A DNA stretch of 64,000 bases, from NCBI GenBank assembly GCA_963556145.1, contig OY744470.1, forward strand, positions 868,001-932,000, written 5' to 3'. This document shows positions 1 through 10,222 of the stretch, in pieces. Positions within the stretch are counted from its first letter, which is position 1, and each line of letters begins with the position of its first letter. This DNA is from Hygrocybe punicea. Taxonomy: Eukaryota; Basidiomycota; Agaricomycetes; Agaricales; Hygrophoraceae. A program made the position numbers and the translations under genes. Under the pieces are notes generated by a model. That model did not search any database. It was not told where the DNA came from and saw nothing but the letters and a program-made list of their open reading frames with translations.

Positions 1-976
1 TGTAGAGAGAAAGTTGTTCATTTTTTCAAGGGCTAGCAAATGTCAACTGTAAACTTGCCAAGTTTGCCTCCAACTCATTTGTTTCAGGTGTGGATTCTTC
101 ATCCACCAAGTGTTGAAGGGACGCAAGACTAACCAATTTGCAGGGGTTCAAATGGTCGAGGTCAGAATCATCAGATCAGAATCATCAGAAAGGCTGGCAT
201 GTGGCTGGTAGTGGATGAAAGATTGAGGAGGCTTGTGAATGGGCTGAGAAAGGGGCAGCTTCAAATGATTGGAGACAGTTGCTTTGTCCAGTGTTTGTGG
301 ATGAAATGATTCAGACACATTGGTGCTGTTATAAATGTCCTACATGTCTTCACCAAATTTGAACTGTTGCCAGTGCACTTGTAATGCAATCATGACCAAC
401 ACCATTGTTTTGTACTTGAATGAAATTTGGATGGTTAAAAACTTGCAAATTTCTCATATGGACAGTTGGATTTAGGACCAGTAGAGTGGATTTAGACAAT
501 GTTGAAGACTCCAAGGCCACAAGTCCACTTTACATGGCAAGCAGAGTTGAATACAATAGATGGTGGTACAATTGTGAACAGAGCAGAGACAAGATCATTG
601 GCAAGAAAAGGGACTATGGAGACATATATAAAGTGCAGGATGCCCACAATACAGTTATGAGATTGATTTAGAAGTGAGCCCTGAAAGGAGATTCAGAACC
701 CATATAAGACATGAAAACATGACCAAACAACTTGATTATGAATCATAATTGATGCCATCATCACATGATAATTAGAAGCCAAACTCAGACTAATTTCCCA
801 CATTAACACATATTCCCCCCCAACTTGCATGGACTCTTTCTCCATAACCGGTCCGCCGATTTCTTAGAAAATTGGTACAGAGCACCTCAGTAGTGTGCCC
901 AATGGATTGCCAACTTAAATCTGCAACAATTTCGTGTCCCAGAATTGTATATATATACATAGAAGACCGGTATAAT
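1..976 (+). repeat. Partial copy of TE unit (3' end), tandem with 5800-6547
   Basis: Bases ~125-976 align with 5805-6547 in the same orientation, at roughly 85% over the coding part and almost identical over 721-975 versus 6301-6546. The copied part holds the C-terminal end of the BAH-PHD protein (ending ...CPTCLHQI at ~361) and the 3' flank, which ends at the motif GACCGGTATAAT. Bases 37-120 also resemble 4379-4490. Bases 1-36 match one arm of the palindromic MITE at 14406-14441. The copy therefore looks chimeric and truncated at the window edge. Confidence 0.75.
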
Positions 977-1063
977 GTGAACCAGGTATGAGATGGCAGC
1001 CATAGGATGGGCTGTGAAGCTACCATGTCCTCAACCTGAGCCAATGTCAGTGATATGAGGACA

Positions 1064-3050
1064 TCATGAAATGGAAAACCTCACCATGCTATCAGCACCC
1101 TCCATGAAAGCTTCCAAGATCTGGCCTCCCACTCGAAACTCGTCCCTCACACCATAAGACCTTTTGCCTGCATCAGTGGTGTAGATTTGCATGACCTGAT
1201 CGATTTCAGAGAGGAAGTTTGGGTCCAGATTGTAAGCTTCCTTCTCACTGAACAAGTCTCTGCCATTGTCCAGCTTGCGGGTCACTTCGTAGGCTTGATT
1301 ATATGATGAGCGAAACATGATGTGGTTCCTCCGACATCTCACTCCACCCATCTCAGCCTGTAGGCCACCATAGCGGCTCAACGTGTTCAGATGGTGAATG
1401 GTCCCCATGGTGTAACCTCCAAGTCCATATGAAGCCTCTAAGGAATCCAATTTCCAAAGTCCCACAAGAGATTCTGGGTTTTTGGCATTGTAGGTGATGC
1501 CCAGGTCCATGTAGAGTTCTCCATGAGACCGATCCAGTGTGTAATCCCAGTCCAGACCAGGAAACTCCATCCAAAAATCCTCAAAACAGGTTTTCAAGCA
1601 TTCCTGGTTGCCTGTGGCGATTTCTTTGGTGTAGAGTTTGGAACCTTTAATTTCCAGCACAAAGAAGAATGAGCCAAACATCCCCAAGGCATCTGGCGAC
1701 TCATAAATCTGCCAGCAGAGTGAGACATCATGAAAACCAACCATCATTGGGGAATGACTCACCAGTCTTCTCATGTGTTGAAGCAAAAGTCGGAAAGAGG
1801 CCCGTTTGAATGGAAACGTTGGAGACTTTCCAGATTCCACCTTGAATTTCCCCTTGGCAGATGCCTTGAACCTCATCTGCTCACTGCTGAGAGCCATGTA
1901 TGGATAGAACGCATCATCCATCGCCAAAAGCATTGCTGGGCTGACCACCTTGTTCCAAAACTGTCCCTGAATATCCCAAGGCACCATGCTCATCCATCGT
2001 CCTGTGTATTCATGCCAATGTGAGATGCGAGGAAATACCAGATACAAGTTCATCAAGCCGGATCCATCTCCCAACTTGCCAAAGGCAACATGTGGCAGCC
2101 TGCTGAGGCGGAAAGTTTTGGTTTCGAATTCCGTTCTTGGGCCCAGAGACTCCTTATCTTCTTGAGACTGAGGCAAGAGTAGTTCCACGTAAACATGGTT
2201 GTGCTTGGAAATTGGAGCCTTGTGACGGATTTGCGACAAAGTAAAGATGTTGATCGCGTGTTTGAACTCAGGCTCCGTTGTCACCCAAATCAAGCTGTCG
2301 ATGTCCCAGGACACAACAATTTCCTCCGGCTTGACAGCATCTCTCCCCAAGTCCAACCGCACGTGTAAGCCCTCCGAAGTTAGACCCATCAGGAAGACAT
2401 CCAGGTTCCCTGCATGCTGAGCCTCCTCAATCATCTCAGCTGCACCCATGATGCAGCTGTCATCACACTCCATATCGTCCTCGTGGTCATTCAGAGGTGG
2501 TGTGGCAAGGCCAACAGGCATCAAATGTTCCTTGACCAGAACAGGAGGGCGATTGAAAAACCGATGAGAATATGATGGCAATAACCGCCAACCATAGTCT
2601 TTGTACATGGTCCATGGACTTTTGACAATCCGATTTGCAAGGTACACCAAAGACTGCGAGGCAAGCTGAATGATGGTGTCTGGAATGGAATCCAGTGTCT
2701 CCAGTGTCAGTCCACCCTCGTAGTCATCAAATTCATCACTGAATCGTGGCCATAGGTTGCGAAGGCTCTGAAGAGGTGGAAGTTCTGGTGGATTTGCTGG
2801 TCGAGGGAACCGTCCTAATCGAGCAATGGTCCAGTCCTGCACATGTTTTCCCTTGTTTACAACAGCAGGTGGTGGACTCTATGTAATAATACAATTTGTA
2901 AGCATTGTCTCACTGCTGAGGTGGTGGCTACTGACCTTGGAGTTATGACCATCAGATCCACTGTCAGAGTCCTGGGTTTCATTGATGGTCTTCTTTCTCT
3001 GGTCTCCTCCTCGCGCCGATGACCCATGAAGCTGGGGCTTGGCTGGCCAG
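1064..3050 (-). CDS. Unrecognised 592+ aa TE-associated protein, probably the C-terminal half of the Ulp1 gene
   Basis: A long uninterrupted frame (1064-2842) is preceded by an in-phase exon at about 2940-3050 (containing ...RKKTINETQDSDSG...) joined through a GT-AG intron of about 57 nt (aag|gtcagt ... catag|agt). The protein is acidic near residues 110-130 (HEDDMECDD) and otherwise globular, with no motif I recognise. The frame can be continued upstream into the Ulp1 domain gene only if a 33-nt GT-AG intron is accepted, or if a frameshift occurred near 3092. The two ORFs are therefore probably one gene. The function is unknown; it is likely part of a transposable element since it sits inside a repeated unit. 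Confidence 0.6.
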
Positions 3051-3091
3051 CTCGCATGGTTCCTGGTTAACAGCTGTCTGCATAGAGCACA

Positions 3092-4222
3092 TCACTTCAT
3101 TGCCCTCTGAAGGTTTTCCACTACCTCCCTCACTCTCCTTCCTGTATGGTTCTCCAGCTCATCCACCACTGCTTCCTCTGGTGCAGGAAAATTGTGATGT
3201 GCCGCATCCAAGCCGAGATAGTTGTGGTAGGCGGCAACTGCATGAACGTGGACTTCATTTGCGATACGAATCCTCATGCTGTGGCAACATGCTAGGTTGG
3301 GCTTCTGCCACAGGCCTTCTTGGGTGCGAAAGCCATGAGTCCAGATCTCTTCAAGCACCTGACCTGTCGTGGGTCCACAGTCACGGCCATTCTGCAACCA
3401 GTTCACCTTGGAAACTGTCATCTCCGTGCACTCCCAACCATGAAGCTTCGCTAGCTTCTCCCAGATCTGTGGCCCACCCCATGCATCCCAGTCTGTGGCA
3501 ACCAGCTCTGAGCCATATGCCATGTAATTCATCCCCAGAACATGGACCCTTTGCTCTTCTGGCTGCCAGTATACCACACAGTAGTGATTACCTCCTCGGT
3601 ACTCCCCTTTCTCATTCAGACTTCGCCCCGTGTTTAACATCCCAACAAGTGGAGCCAGCTCACATGGTTCTTCCAGTGGCAAGTGGTAGGTTTCACAGAA
3701 TTGCCGAATTTCAACATCCGTTATGGTTTCCAGCATCCACCAGTTGAATGAAATGTATCGTCCCACCGGGCATCTGAGCTCAAGCCAAAGGTGAGACAAC
3801 CAGAAGTCCAGCAGTAACCCATCTAGCCATGTGCGATCTTTGAGTGTCGACAACTGAAGCAGAGCTCCACCCCATTTAAGGGGATGTAGCAACTCCAATG
3901 CTGAATAATAAACACATTGTGATAAGATGATTGAGGTTTTCAGAGTGGATGACTGACCAAGAACTGATGGACCTACAACCTCCTGATCAGGTGGGTCATT
4001 CCCTTCTGCAGCTGGTGCAGCTGGTGCAGGTTCATATGAACTGTTGGACCCAGTCCCATCTTCACTCTCAGGGATTGACTGTGAAGCCTCGTCAGATGAA
4101 ACATAAATGGGGACAGGTGGTGTTGACTGCGATGGAACTGCAGGGCGTTGACTAGGGAGTTGCACCCAGATGCAACAGATACATCTTCTGGTGTTGATGG
4201 CTGAAGGTTTCAGTTTGAGCAT
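3092..4222 (-). CDS. Ulp1/SENP-type (C48) cysteine protease domain protein, TE-associated
   Basis: The 376-residue frame contains the papain-like Ulp1 signature. A His sits in GGNHYCVVYW (about residue 220), and the oxyanion-hole/nucleophile segment is WLQNGRDCGPTTG (about residue 285), with Gln and Cys in the expected places. The N-terminal ~100 residues are low-complexity (Ser/Pro/Glu, and an Ala-Pro stretch). Family members cleave SUMO-like peptides; in transposons their role is unclear. An upstream minus-strand frame (4326-4556, leucine/glutamate-rich, likely coiled coil) could be a 5' exon. The C-terminus (..LQRAMK stop) may actually be spliced to the downstream 592-aa frame. The start at 4222 is only the first ATG of the open frame. 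Confidence 0.65.
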   Translation of the reverse strand: MLKLKPSAINTRRCICCIWVQLPSQRPAVPSQSTPPVPIYVSSDEASQSIPESEDGTGSNSSYEPAPAAPAAEGNDPPDQEVVGPSVLGQSSTLKTSIILSQCVYYSALELLHPLKWGGALLQLSTLKDRTWLDGLLLDFWLSHLWLELRCPVGRYISFNWWMLETITDVEIRQFCETYHLPLEEPCELAPLVGMLNTGRSLNEKGEYRGGNHYCVVYWQPEEQRVHVLGMNYMAYGSELVATDWDAWGGPQIWEKLAKLHGWECTEMTVSKVNWLQNGRDCGPTTGQVLEEIWTHGFRTQEGLWQKPNLACCHSMRIRIANEVHVHAVAAYHNYLGLDAAHHNFPAPEEAVVDELENHTGRRVREVVENLQRAMK

Positions 4223-4588
4223 GGAAAATCTGAAACAAGATCAAGCTACCAATAGGACTGTCAAACCATCGTGCTTGACCTTCATCTTCACATGTCTATG
4301 ATAATGAGAAAATGAGCGAGAGCAATCACCGGACAATTCTGAAACAACACTCCACCGGAAATGTAATCCCTACAAAGGTCGACTGTAAGCTTGCCATGTT
4401 CATTTGTAAACTTGCCAAGTCGGCCTCCAACTCATTTGTTTCGGGCTGGGATTCTTCATCCAGCAACTGTTCAAGGGTTGCAAGACTATTTTGAAGTTCG
4501 GTGAGATCTGTTAACATGGTACTGGAGCTGTCTGGGGTTTTAATTTGTTGTATCAATTGTCAATTGGAAGGCTATATATTGGCTGGGC

Positions 4589-4652
4589 CATGAGGCTCAG
4601 GCACCAGATTAGGGCATGAGGCTAGGCATGAGATTAGGGCATGAGGCTAGGC
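4589..4652 (+). repeat. Short imperfect tandem repeat (GAGGCTAGGCA / GAGATTAGGGCAT type)
   Basis: Alternating units of about 10-20 bp built on 'agattagggcatgaggctaggca' recur three times just upstream of the BAH-PHD promoter. It looks like replication slippage. Confidence 0.6.
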
Positions 4653-4726
4653 ACCATCATCACCTGTCCATTCAATTTCATATTTGATCAGACTGGTGCC
4701 TGAATTTGATATTGGTGAAAATCCCC

Positions 4727-4734
4727 TATAAAAG
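4727..4734 (+). promoter_or_regulatory. TATA box of BAH-PHD gene
   Basis: A TATAAAAG motif lies 28 bp before the ATG at 4762. That is too close for a long 5' UTR but is the only TATA-like site in the intergenic stretch. Confidence 0.45.
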
Positions 4735-4761
4735 ACCCATCTATCCAGGATATAATTATCA

Positions 4762-6012
4762 ATGGCCTCCCAAAGCAACCTTGCGGTTTTCCACCAAAGA
4801 TGTCTGGCTCCTGCTGGAAAGCCTCCAACACATGCTCAGTATGCTAAGATGAAAACTTGGGCCTCATATCGTGGCAAGTTGAGATTCACATTTATTTGGA
4901 AAACCTTACATGACAATGTTTCAACCTTAGTTGTAGATGAAGGTGATGAGACAGTGAACTTTGTTCGAAAAGACACGTAAGAACGTCATGCGCAATGGTT
5001 ATACATTGATCTGAGCTCATCCTTTCCCCAAGTGTGGCAATCATCCCACCAGAGACAGAGTATGCTACTCTTCCTCCTCGACGGCCGGATGGACATCTTC
5101 ATCCAGATTGCTATTGGTATGGGACCATTGAGGATCTCAGAGCCTCACCTGAGGGTGATGATGGTGAACCCCCTGAGCTGTGGGCAAAGGTGTCCTGGTT
5201 TTACACCCAACAGCACAGTCAGGATGTGAAGTTAAGTAAAAGGCTGAAAAGGAAGCTGCTTGCCTTGCTGTAAGATTTATTCATCTGCCATCATAGTCTT
5301 GGATTGAATCATCCATTCTCTTCAGTCCATTTGAGCAGATGAGCTCTACTGAGCTCATCAAGAGCAATCATGATCAAATCATTCCTGCTCTAAGTATTGA
5401 ATGTGAGCTTACCTTGATGGTTGTATTTCTTCACATTGAACACATGGATTATCCTTGCCAGCCCCCATGAAAATTCCTTACTTTGATGACAGGCGATCCA
5501 ACAGTCGGGAAGTTGGTGTTGGTGCATGGTTTTGGCGGTTTGAGGTCAACTTCCTAAACAAGAATCTTGAGGTGATGGTGAGTGGCTAAACACGGCAGTG
5601 AAAGCTGTTATTAACTGAAGGACTTGCTGCTCAGAGGATTCAGAAAGGCTGTTGCAAGAGAGCCTACAGTCCAAGCAAGGATCTCCAACATTTTTGCGTT
5701 TACTGTGAAGAATGGCTTCATGAGGGATGCCTCACAGGGCCCATTGAAGTGACACTTCGGGAGCTAAATGATTTGGATAAGTTGACACAGAGCGTGCCAA
5801 TTTTCAGGGGTTCAAATGGCCAAGGTCGGGATCAGCAGAAGGACTGGCATGTGGCTGGTACTGGACGAAAGATTGAGAAGGCTCGTGACTGGGCTGATAA
5901 AGAGGCGGCTCCAAATGATTGGAGACAGTTGCTGGGTGCAGAGTTTGTGGATGAGATGATCCAGACACAGTGGGACTGTTATGAATGTCCTACATGTCTT
6001 AACCAGATGTGA
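4762..6012 (+). CDS. BAH domain plus PHD-like zinc finger protein (TE-borne, perhaps degenerate)
   Basis: Exon 1 (4762-4976) is spliced to 5033 by a GT-AG intron (4977-5032), giving the join ..FVRKDT-VAIIPPE... The joined protein shows BAH hallmarks: CYWYGTIEDLR and, after an acidic loop, WAKVSWFYTQQ. A following segment (..STELIKSNHDQIIPALSIE..) matches the end of a BAH fold but requires a frame change near 5273, so an atypical intron or a frameshift is present there. The last exon (about 5640-6012) has Cys-rich PHD-like spacing: CCKRAYSP, HFCVYCEEWLHEGC and a terminal CYECPTC. BAH and PHD modules bind nucleosomes or histone tails, and such proteins occur in basidiomycete mobile elements. 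The C-terminal part is duplicated at the window start. Confidence 0.6.
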
Positions 6013-6300
6013 ACTATTGCCAGTACACTTGTAATTCATTCATGATCAACACCATTGTGATGAAATTTAGATTTACAAATATCTCATACAGACAATCATG
6101 ACCAGTGGAGTGGAATTAGGCACTGTTGAAGACTCCATGGCCACAAGTACACTTTAGATGGTGACCAGAGTTGAATACATGTATCAATAAAAGAGTCTAT
6201 AGAGGCACATAAAGTGCAGAATGACCACAATACAGTTATGAGAATTGAGGCCAGAAGGAGTCTCATAACCCATATCAGACAAGTAAACATGACCAAACAA

Positions 6301-6547
6301 CTTGATTATGAATCATAATTGATGCCATCATCACATGATAATTAGAAGCCAAACTCAGACTAATTTCCCACATTAACACAGATTCCCCCCCCAACTTGTA
6401 TGGACTCTTTCTCCATAACCGGTCCGCCGATTTCTTAGAAAATTGGTACAGAGCACCTCAGTAGTGTTCCCAATGGATTGCCAACTTAAATCTGGAACAA
6501 TTTCATGTCCCAGAATTGTATATATATACATAGAAGACCGGTATAAT
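6301..6547 (+). repeat. Second copy of TE 3' terminal sequence
   Basis: Nearly identical to 721-976, in the same orientation. It ends at GACCGGTATAAT, after which the two copies diverge completely, which marks the element boundary. Confidence 0.85.
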
Positions 6548-6764
6548 ACTCCTATGCTCACCAATTTGCATACAATGCAGCACATGTGCTAGCATCACTA
6601 AAGCGAAAAATAAGAGCTATGGCAACATGCCTCATGACCCCTAGATGTCCTAGAAACAATCAATAAGCATAGCTCTCAAAGAATTCACACACCCTCACAA
6701 CCAGGGCTGTGCTAGTGGATATCAAAGAACTGCCACAGAATACCCCTAAGAACAGCACCAAAAA

Positions 6765-7110
6765 TGCGAAATTCTAGAGCTATAGTAACCATCCAATGCA
6801 CACAGAACAGCCCAGACAAAGGGGCAGTGATAGCAACAAAGAGGCAGTGATAGCAACAAAATCCAATTACAGCCTCCCCCCTTGTAATATTCCTACTCCT
6901 ATCCAATAACTGGGTAACAAAGAGCATCAAAAATGCGAAATTGTGGGGCTAGAATGCACACAGAACAGCCCAGACAAAGGGGCAATGATAGTAACCAAGA
7001 GGTAGTAATAGCAACAATATCCAATTACCACCTTCCCCCCTTAATGTTTCCACTCCTATCCAATGTCTGTGCAACAAACAGCAACCAAAATCGAAATGAA
7101 GCGGCCAGAA
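6765..7110 (+). repeat. Tandem duplication, ~160-bp unit, two copies plus a partial third
   Basis: The unit starts at AAAATGCGAAATT (6766 and 6929) and contains GCACACAGAACAGCCCAGACAAAGGGGCA and TCCAATTAC.CC.CCCCCCTT. A degenerate third start follows at about 7085. Together with the TATA region downstream it resembles the U3 of a solo LTR, but no TG..CA ends were fixed. Confidence 0.6.
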
Positions 7111-7274
7111 CACAGTCTGGAAGCAATAGAACCCATATGGGCATCATTGGACTTGATATGAATCCATGCAACCAACTTTGATAGGGCCTGGTAGCTAATG
7201 AGCAGATACTGCTATTGGCCAGCCAAAGTCTTGGTCCCCCTTCCATTTCTGGAGAGAACCCTGTCTCCCCAGCC

Positions 7275-7280
7275 TATAAA
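7275..7280 (+). promoter_or_regulatory. TATA box in LTR-like promoter stretch
   Basis: TATAAA lies in a context (..CCTATAAAAGAGCTC..) followed by a C/T-rich leader of about 150 bp. It is typical of LTR promoters or of a host core promoter. The next long gene starts at about 7740, so the leader may be spliced. Confidence 0.4.
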
Positions 7281-7739
7281 AGAGCTCAGAAAAGCCTCGT
7301 CTAAACAGATCACCACTCACTCTGCTCTACTCCCTGTGGGAACTGAAGAAGCACCTCTGCAGAAACAAGGACCAGCCACTTGTTTTCCCCTCTTGGGGTG
7401 AGTGTTTAAAACTGTTCCTTTGAATCCCCACCCTTTCTGCAGTATCCCTTGTATTTTTTCTCTGTGTTTCAAAGCTGTAACACTTGGCCCAAGGCCTTGT
7501 CAGCTTGGTTCTATCTCAGAACCCCCACTACTAATGTGACTGTTCCAGTGAACTTATGTAGACTCTCTGTTCACTTTGGGAGAAATATCCCCCAGTCCAG
7601 CTGTCTTGAAGCTGTTTCTGAGACCTCCTGGTTCTCACCATTTCAATCTAACCTAATAGAAACCTTTGGTGGTCTGCTGGAGATCAAAAGCGAGGACAAT
7701 TATGAAGATTTGTCTGTGGATAACAAACCGGCTCTCCAA

Positions 7740-9312
7740 ATGCTCGATATTGACCTCAATGTAAGTTTGATGTTTCCAATCATTGTTCTTGTTGATCTGA
7801 TGCCTCTCGATCTTCCCAGCATGCAAGGAATGGATCAACACAGCAAGCTCAGGCCACAGATGTGAATATCGCTTGTATCAGAGAAGCAGTTGATGGTGAG
7901 GATGTGGGCCACATTCCTAGGTCTGGCCATGTGTCAGTGAGGTCCGCAATTGTGAGTCTCGCACTACATCAAGTTGTTGAATGACGACAACCAAATAATA
8001 CAATAGGACCTTACCGAGAACAGCTCGATTGACACAACCACGAGACCTACATCGAAACGTGGAATAGATCAAGCAACTGCCGGTGCTCAGCTGGACCGTG
8101 ACCTTGTCCCCAAGAAACCACGCATGTTAGAAGATTTGCAGTCCAAGGTGAGTGTTCGTGTCAAATTCTCAGAAGCGAAACTTACCAGTGGAACATAGAC
8201 TCTCATTCCCCCAGCGACAAAAGGCAGTCTGGATGCTTTCTTCAAACCCCAATCCTGGCATCCAGCATTATCCCTAGTGCAGCACGCCAAAGCTCCCATC
8301 AATGTCTCCAATGCGGCAACACTTGCGGGAGCTAATCCATCGTTAGCGGCAATCACTGTGCCACTGAAGCTACCAGACTCACAGAAACTCACTCGATCAG
8401 AGCGACTACTCTCCATCGCTATGCAATCAGATATCTGGGCAATGACCATTAAGGAAAGCGAGGAATTTTACCTATTCATGGATATGCATGCTGAGAACAG
8501 GTGGGCATCTTTCAATATGACTTTGCGAAAGTGGGTAGCAGCTACACGGGACTACAACACACGTCTTGAGGCCTTAAATCTGACAAGAAACCAACCGACA
8601 ATCAAGAAGAATCCAAAAGCGCTTGTCGATCTGCTAGGGGAGGTTGAGTTAAAATTTTCTGACCGGATTATTAAGAATAACTTCACTTGTAAGTCTATTT
8701 TAATCGTTAGCTCAGAAACTCAATGCTTACTCTAAGCTTTAGCTACGACAAGTAAAACAGATACGTTCTGGAAGAAGCATTGCGCTGTGGTGCCTTTGGT
8801 CAAGGTGGAGCAAATTGGGAAAGTAGTACGCACCACATTAGCATCGAATAGATATACTGCTAACCAATCTTCAGCGCAAAGCGGCCACTTGTTCTCAGTG
8901 CCGCACTATTATGTACCCCGGTCCCTCAGGCTCGCCAGAGAACCACAAGAAAGGGTACTGTTCCGATGGTGTCAAACAAGTACTAAAATCAGACACAGCT
9001 CTGGACTGGCCTCAACCACAAGGAATATTCGAAATGGGCACTAAGTTCAATCCACTGCAATTTTTGACCACCATCCGCGATGTTTATGAAAAGTCTGTAG
9101 TTGAAAAGGGCAATGGAGGTGATCTTGTGATGGAATATGAGGCGTTTGGGAAGCTTTTGAATCGACGTGTCGTTTATGTTGGCAAATGCGTTCTATTCAA
9201 GCTTTTTGATTTGGAGATGCCTTCATCGACACCTTCTGAGCTTCTCGTCGACTTTGATGGCACGCGCTACCTCAGGATCGACTGTCTTCGGGAGGGCAAC
9301 AACATTGACTGA
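7740..9312 (+). CDS. Unrecognised 433-aa zinc-cluster protein
   Basis: Six exons join without frame breaks: 7740-7760, 7820-7951, 8007-8147, 8199-8688, 8743-8822 and 8875-9312 (1302 nt). All introns are GT-AG of 51-59 nt. The N-terminal third is hydrophilic with a basic, NLS-like stretch (VPKKPRM). The middle is helical and charged (TIKESEEFYLFMDMHAENRW). The C-terminal exon opens with a CxxC..HxxxxxC cluster (ATCSQCRTIMYPG..ENHKKGYCSDG), probably zinc-binding, followed by a globular end. An in-frame ORF extends upstream to 7449, so the true start may lie earlier. I do not recognise the family. It lies between repeats and a transposon and may be TE-derived, but the intact splicing suggests it is expressed. 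Confidence 0.65.
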
Positions 9313-9585
9313 TATTTTGTTTGCTATGGGTAGGTATATGTTCTGAAGAGCTTGACATGTCCTTCATATATTAAATAGTCTAATGTGATGCACTCCTCAT
9401 TTGTTTCTCATTTATTTCCGCACGGGCAGCTTGAACGCAAGAGCAGGCGTTTCCGGGCGTGCACACCACACGCTCACAAGCTCATGTGCTTTGGAATCGG
9501 TCCTTCGGTCTTAAGACGGTCATAGCATGTTGAAGGGTCTTAACGGTCTTAAGGAATAACCCTTCATACCGCGGATAAGCCGTCT
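9313..9585. other. Intergenic, left flank of transposon 1
   Basis: No gene seen. The short direct repeat GGTCTTAA(G/C) is scattered over 9500-9560. The stretch ends at the TA target of the transposon. Confidence 0.6.
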
Positions 9586-9587
9586 TA

Positions 9588-9960
9588 TTGTTATTGTCAC
9601 GTGACTTGGCGGCGTGACCAAAACACTTCATTTTACTCGCACAGAATGCAATTGCCATATCTCCCTCAAATCACATCCTATTGACTAGCGGTTGAAAATA
9701 TGGGCTTCTACAGTCATTGTCTCGGTGTAAGCCACTTTCCAGACTCTAATTCGCTTTTTTTATAAATCAACTTTTTCGCAGGTTACACCATCGTGCAGCA
9801 GTTCTATGATGAGCAAGCATCATCCTAGCCATTGGAAACTGGTGAGAATCTGTTCCATGCTTCACTATCTTGGTGCTCATAGCATTCCAGGCTCAGTATA
9901 CCTCTCCGAAGCATCATTTTCTGACCGGCATCATTTCAGTTGGTATTATGAACTTTGACA
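9588..9960 (+). repeat. Left terminal inverted repeat of transposon 1
   Basis: Inverted match to 16980-17337, with small indels (for example around 9840-9890). It contains CACGTGAC close to the tip and a ..TTTTTTTATAAATCAACTTTTTCGCAG.. stretch shared by both arms. Confidence 0.85.
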
Positions 9961-10222
9961 TTGCCCAGCATCATAAATGGGTGTCATAGGTAGTGTGTAC
10001 ATTCCATTATCTAGTATTACAATGTACATTCATTCAGCCTTGGTCTCAGAACTCAATTTTTTATCACCAGTGGAATGTATTAGTGTAGCATAATAAAAAA
10101 AGCGTGTTGAACACATCAAACCGTCGAGAAGAGAATCAGGTGTGTTGAAACACCTTCGGACAATAAAGAACACTCGATACATGAATATGTGAAGGGGGAG
10201 GCTAAGACCGTTGATAGTGAGA

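Larger units (their letters stand above)
977..6547. mobile_element. Complete TE unit with Ulp1-type and BAH-PHD genes
   Basis: The unit is delimited by the repeated 3' end, which finishes at 976 and again at ~6547. It contains a long minus-strand gene with a Ulp1/SENP-type cysteine protease domain and a plus-strand BAH-PHD gene, which converge on no recognisable transposase. No terminal inverted repeat was found at the two ends. Ulp1-type proteases are known from several eukaryotic DNA transposon groups, so TE status rests on the repetition plus the protease. The superfamily cannot be named from what is visible. Confidence 0.5.

Noticed and set aside
9565..9587. Possible tRNA split by transposon 1: joining the flanks gives ..GCGGATAAGCCGTCTTAACGGGTTCGAGTCTCAC..
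   Set aside because: GGTTCGAGTC resembles a T-loop, but the T-stem has only three plausible pairs of five and no acceptor or anticodon stem can be drawn.
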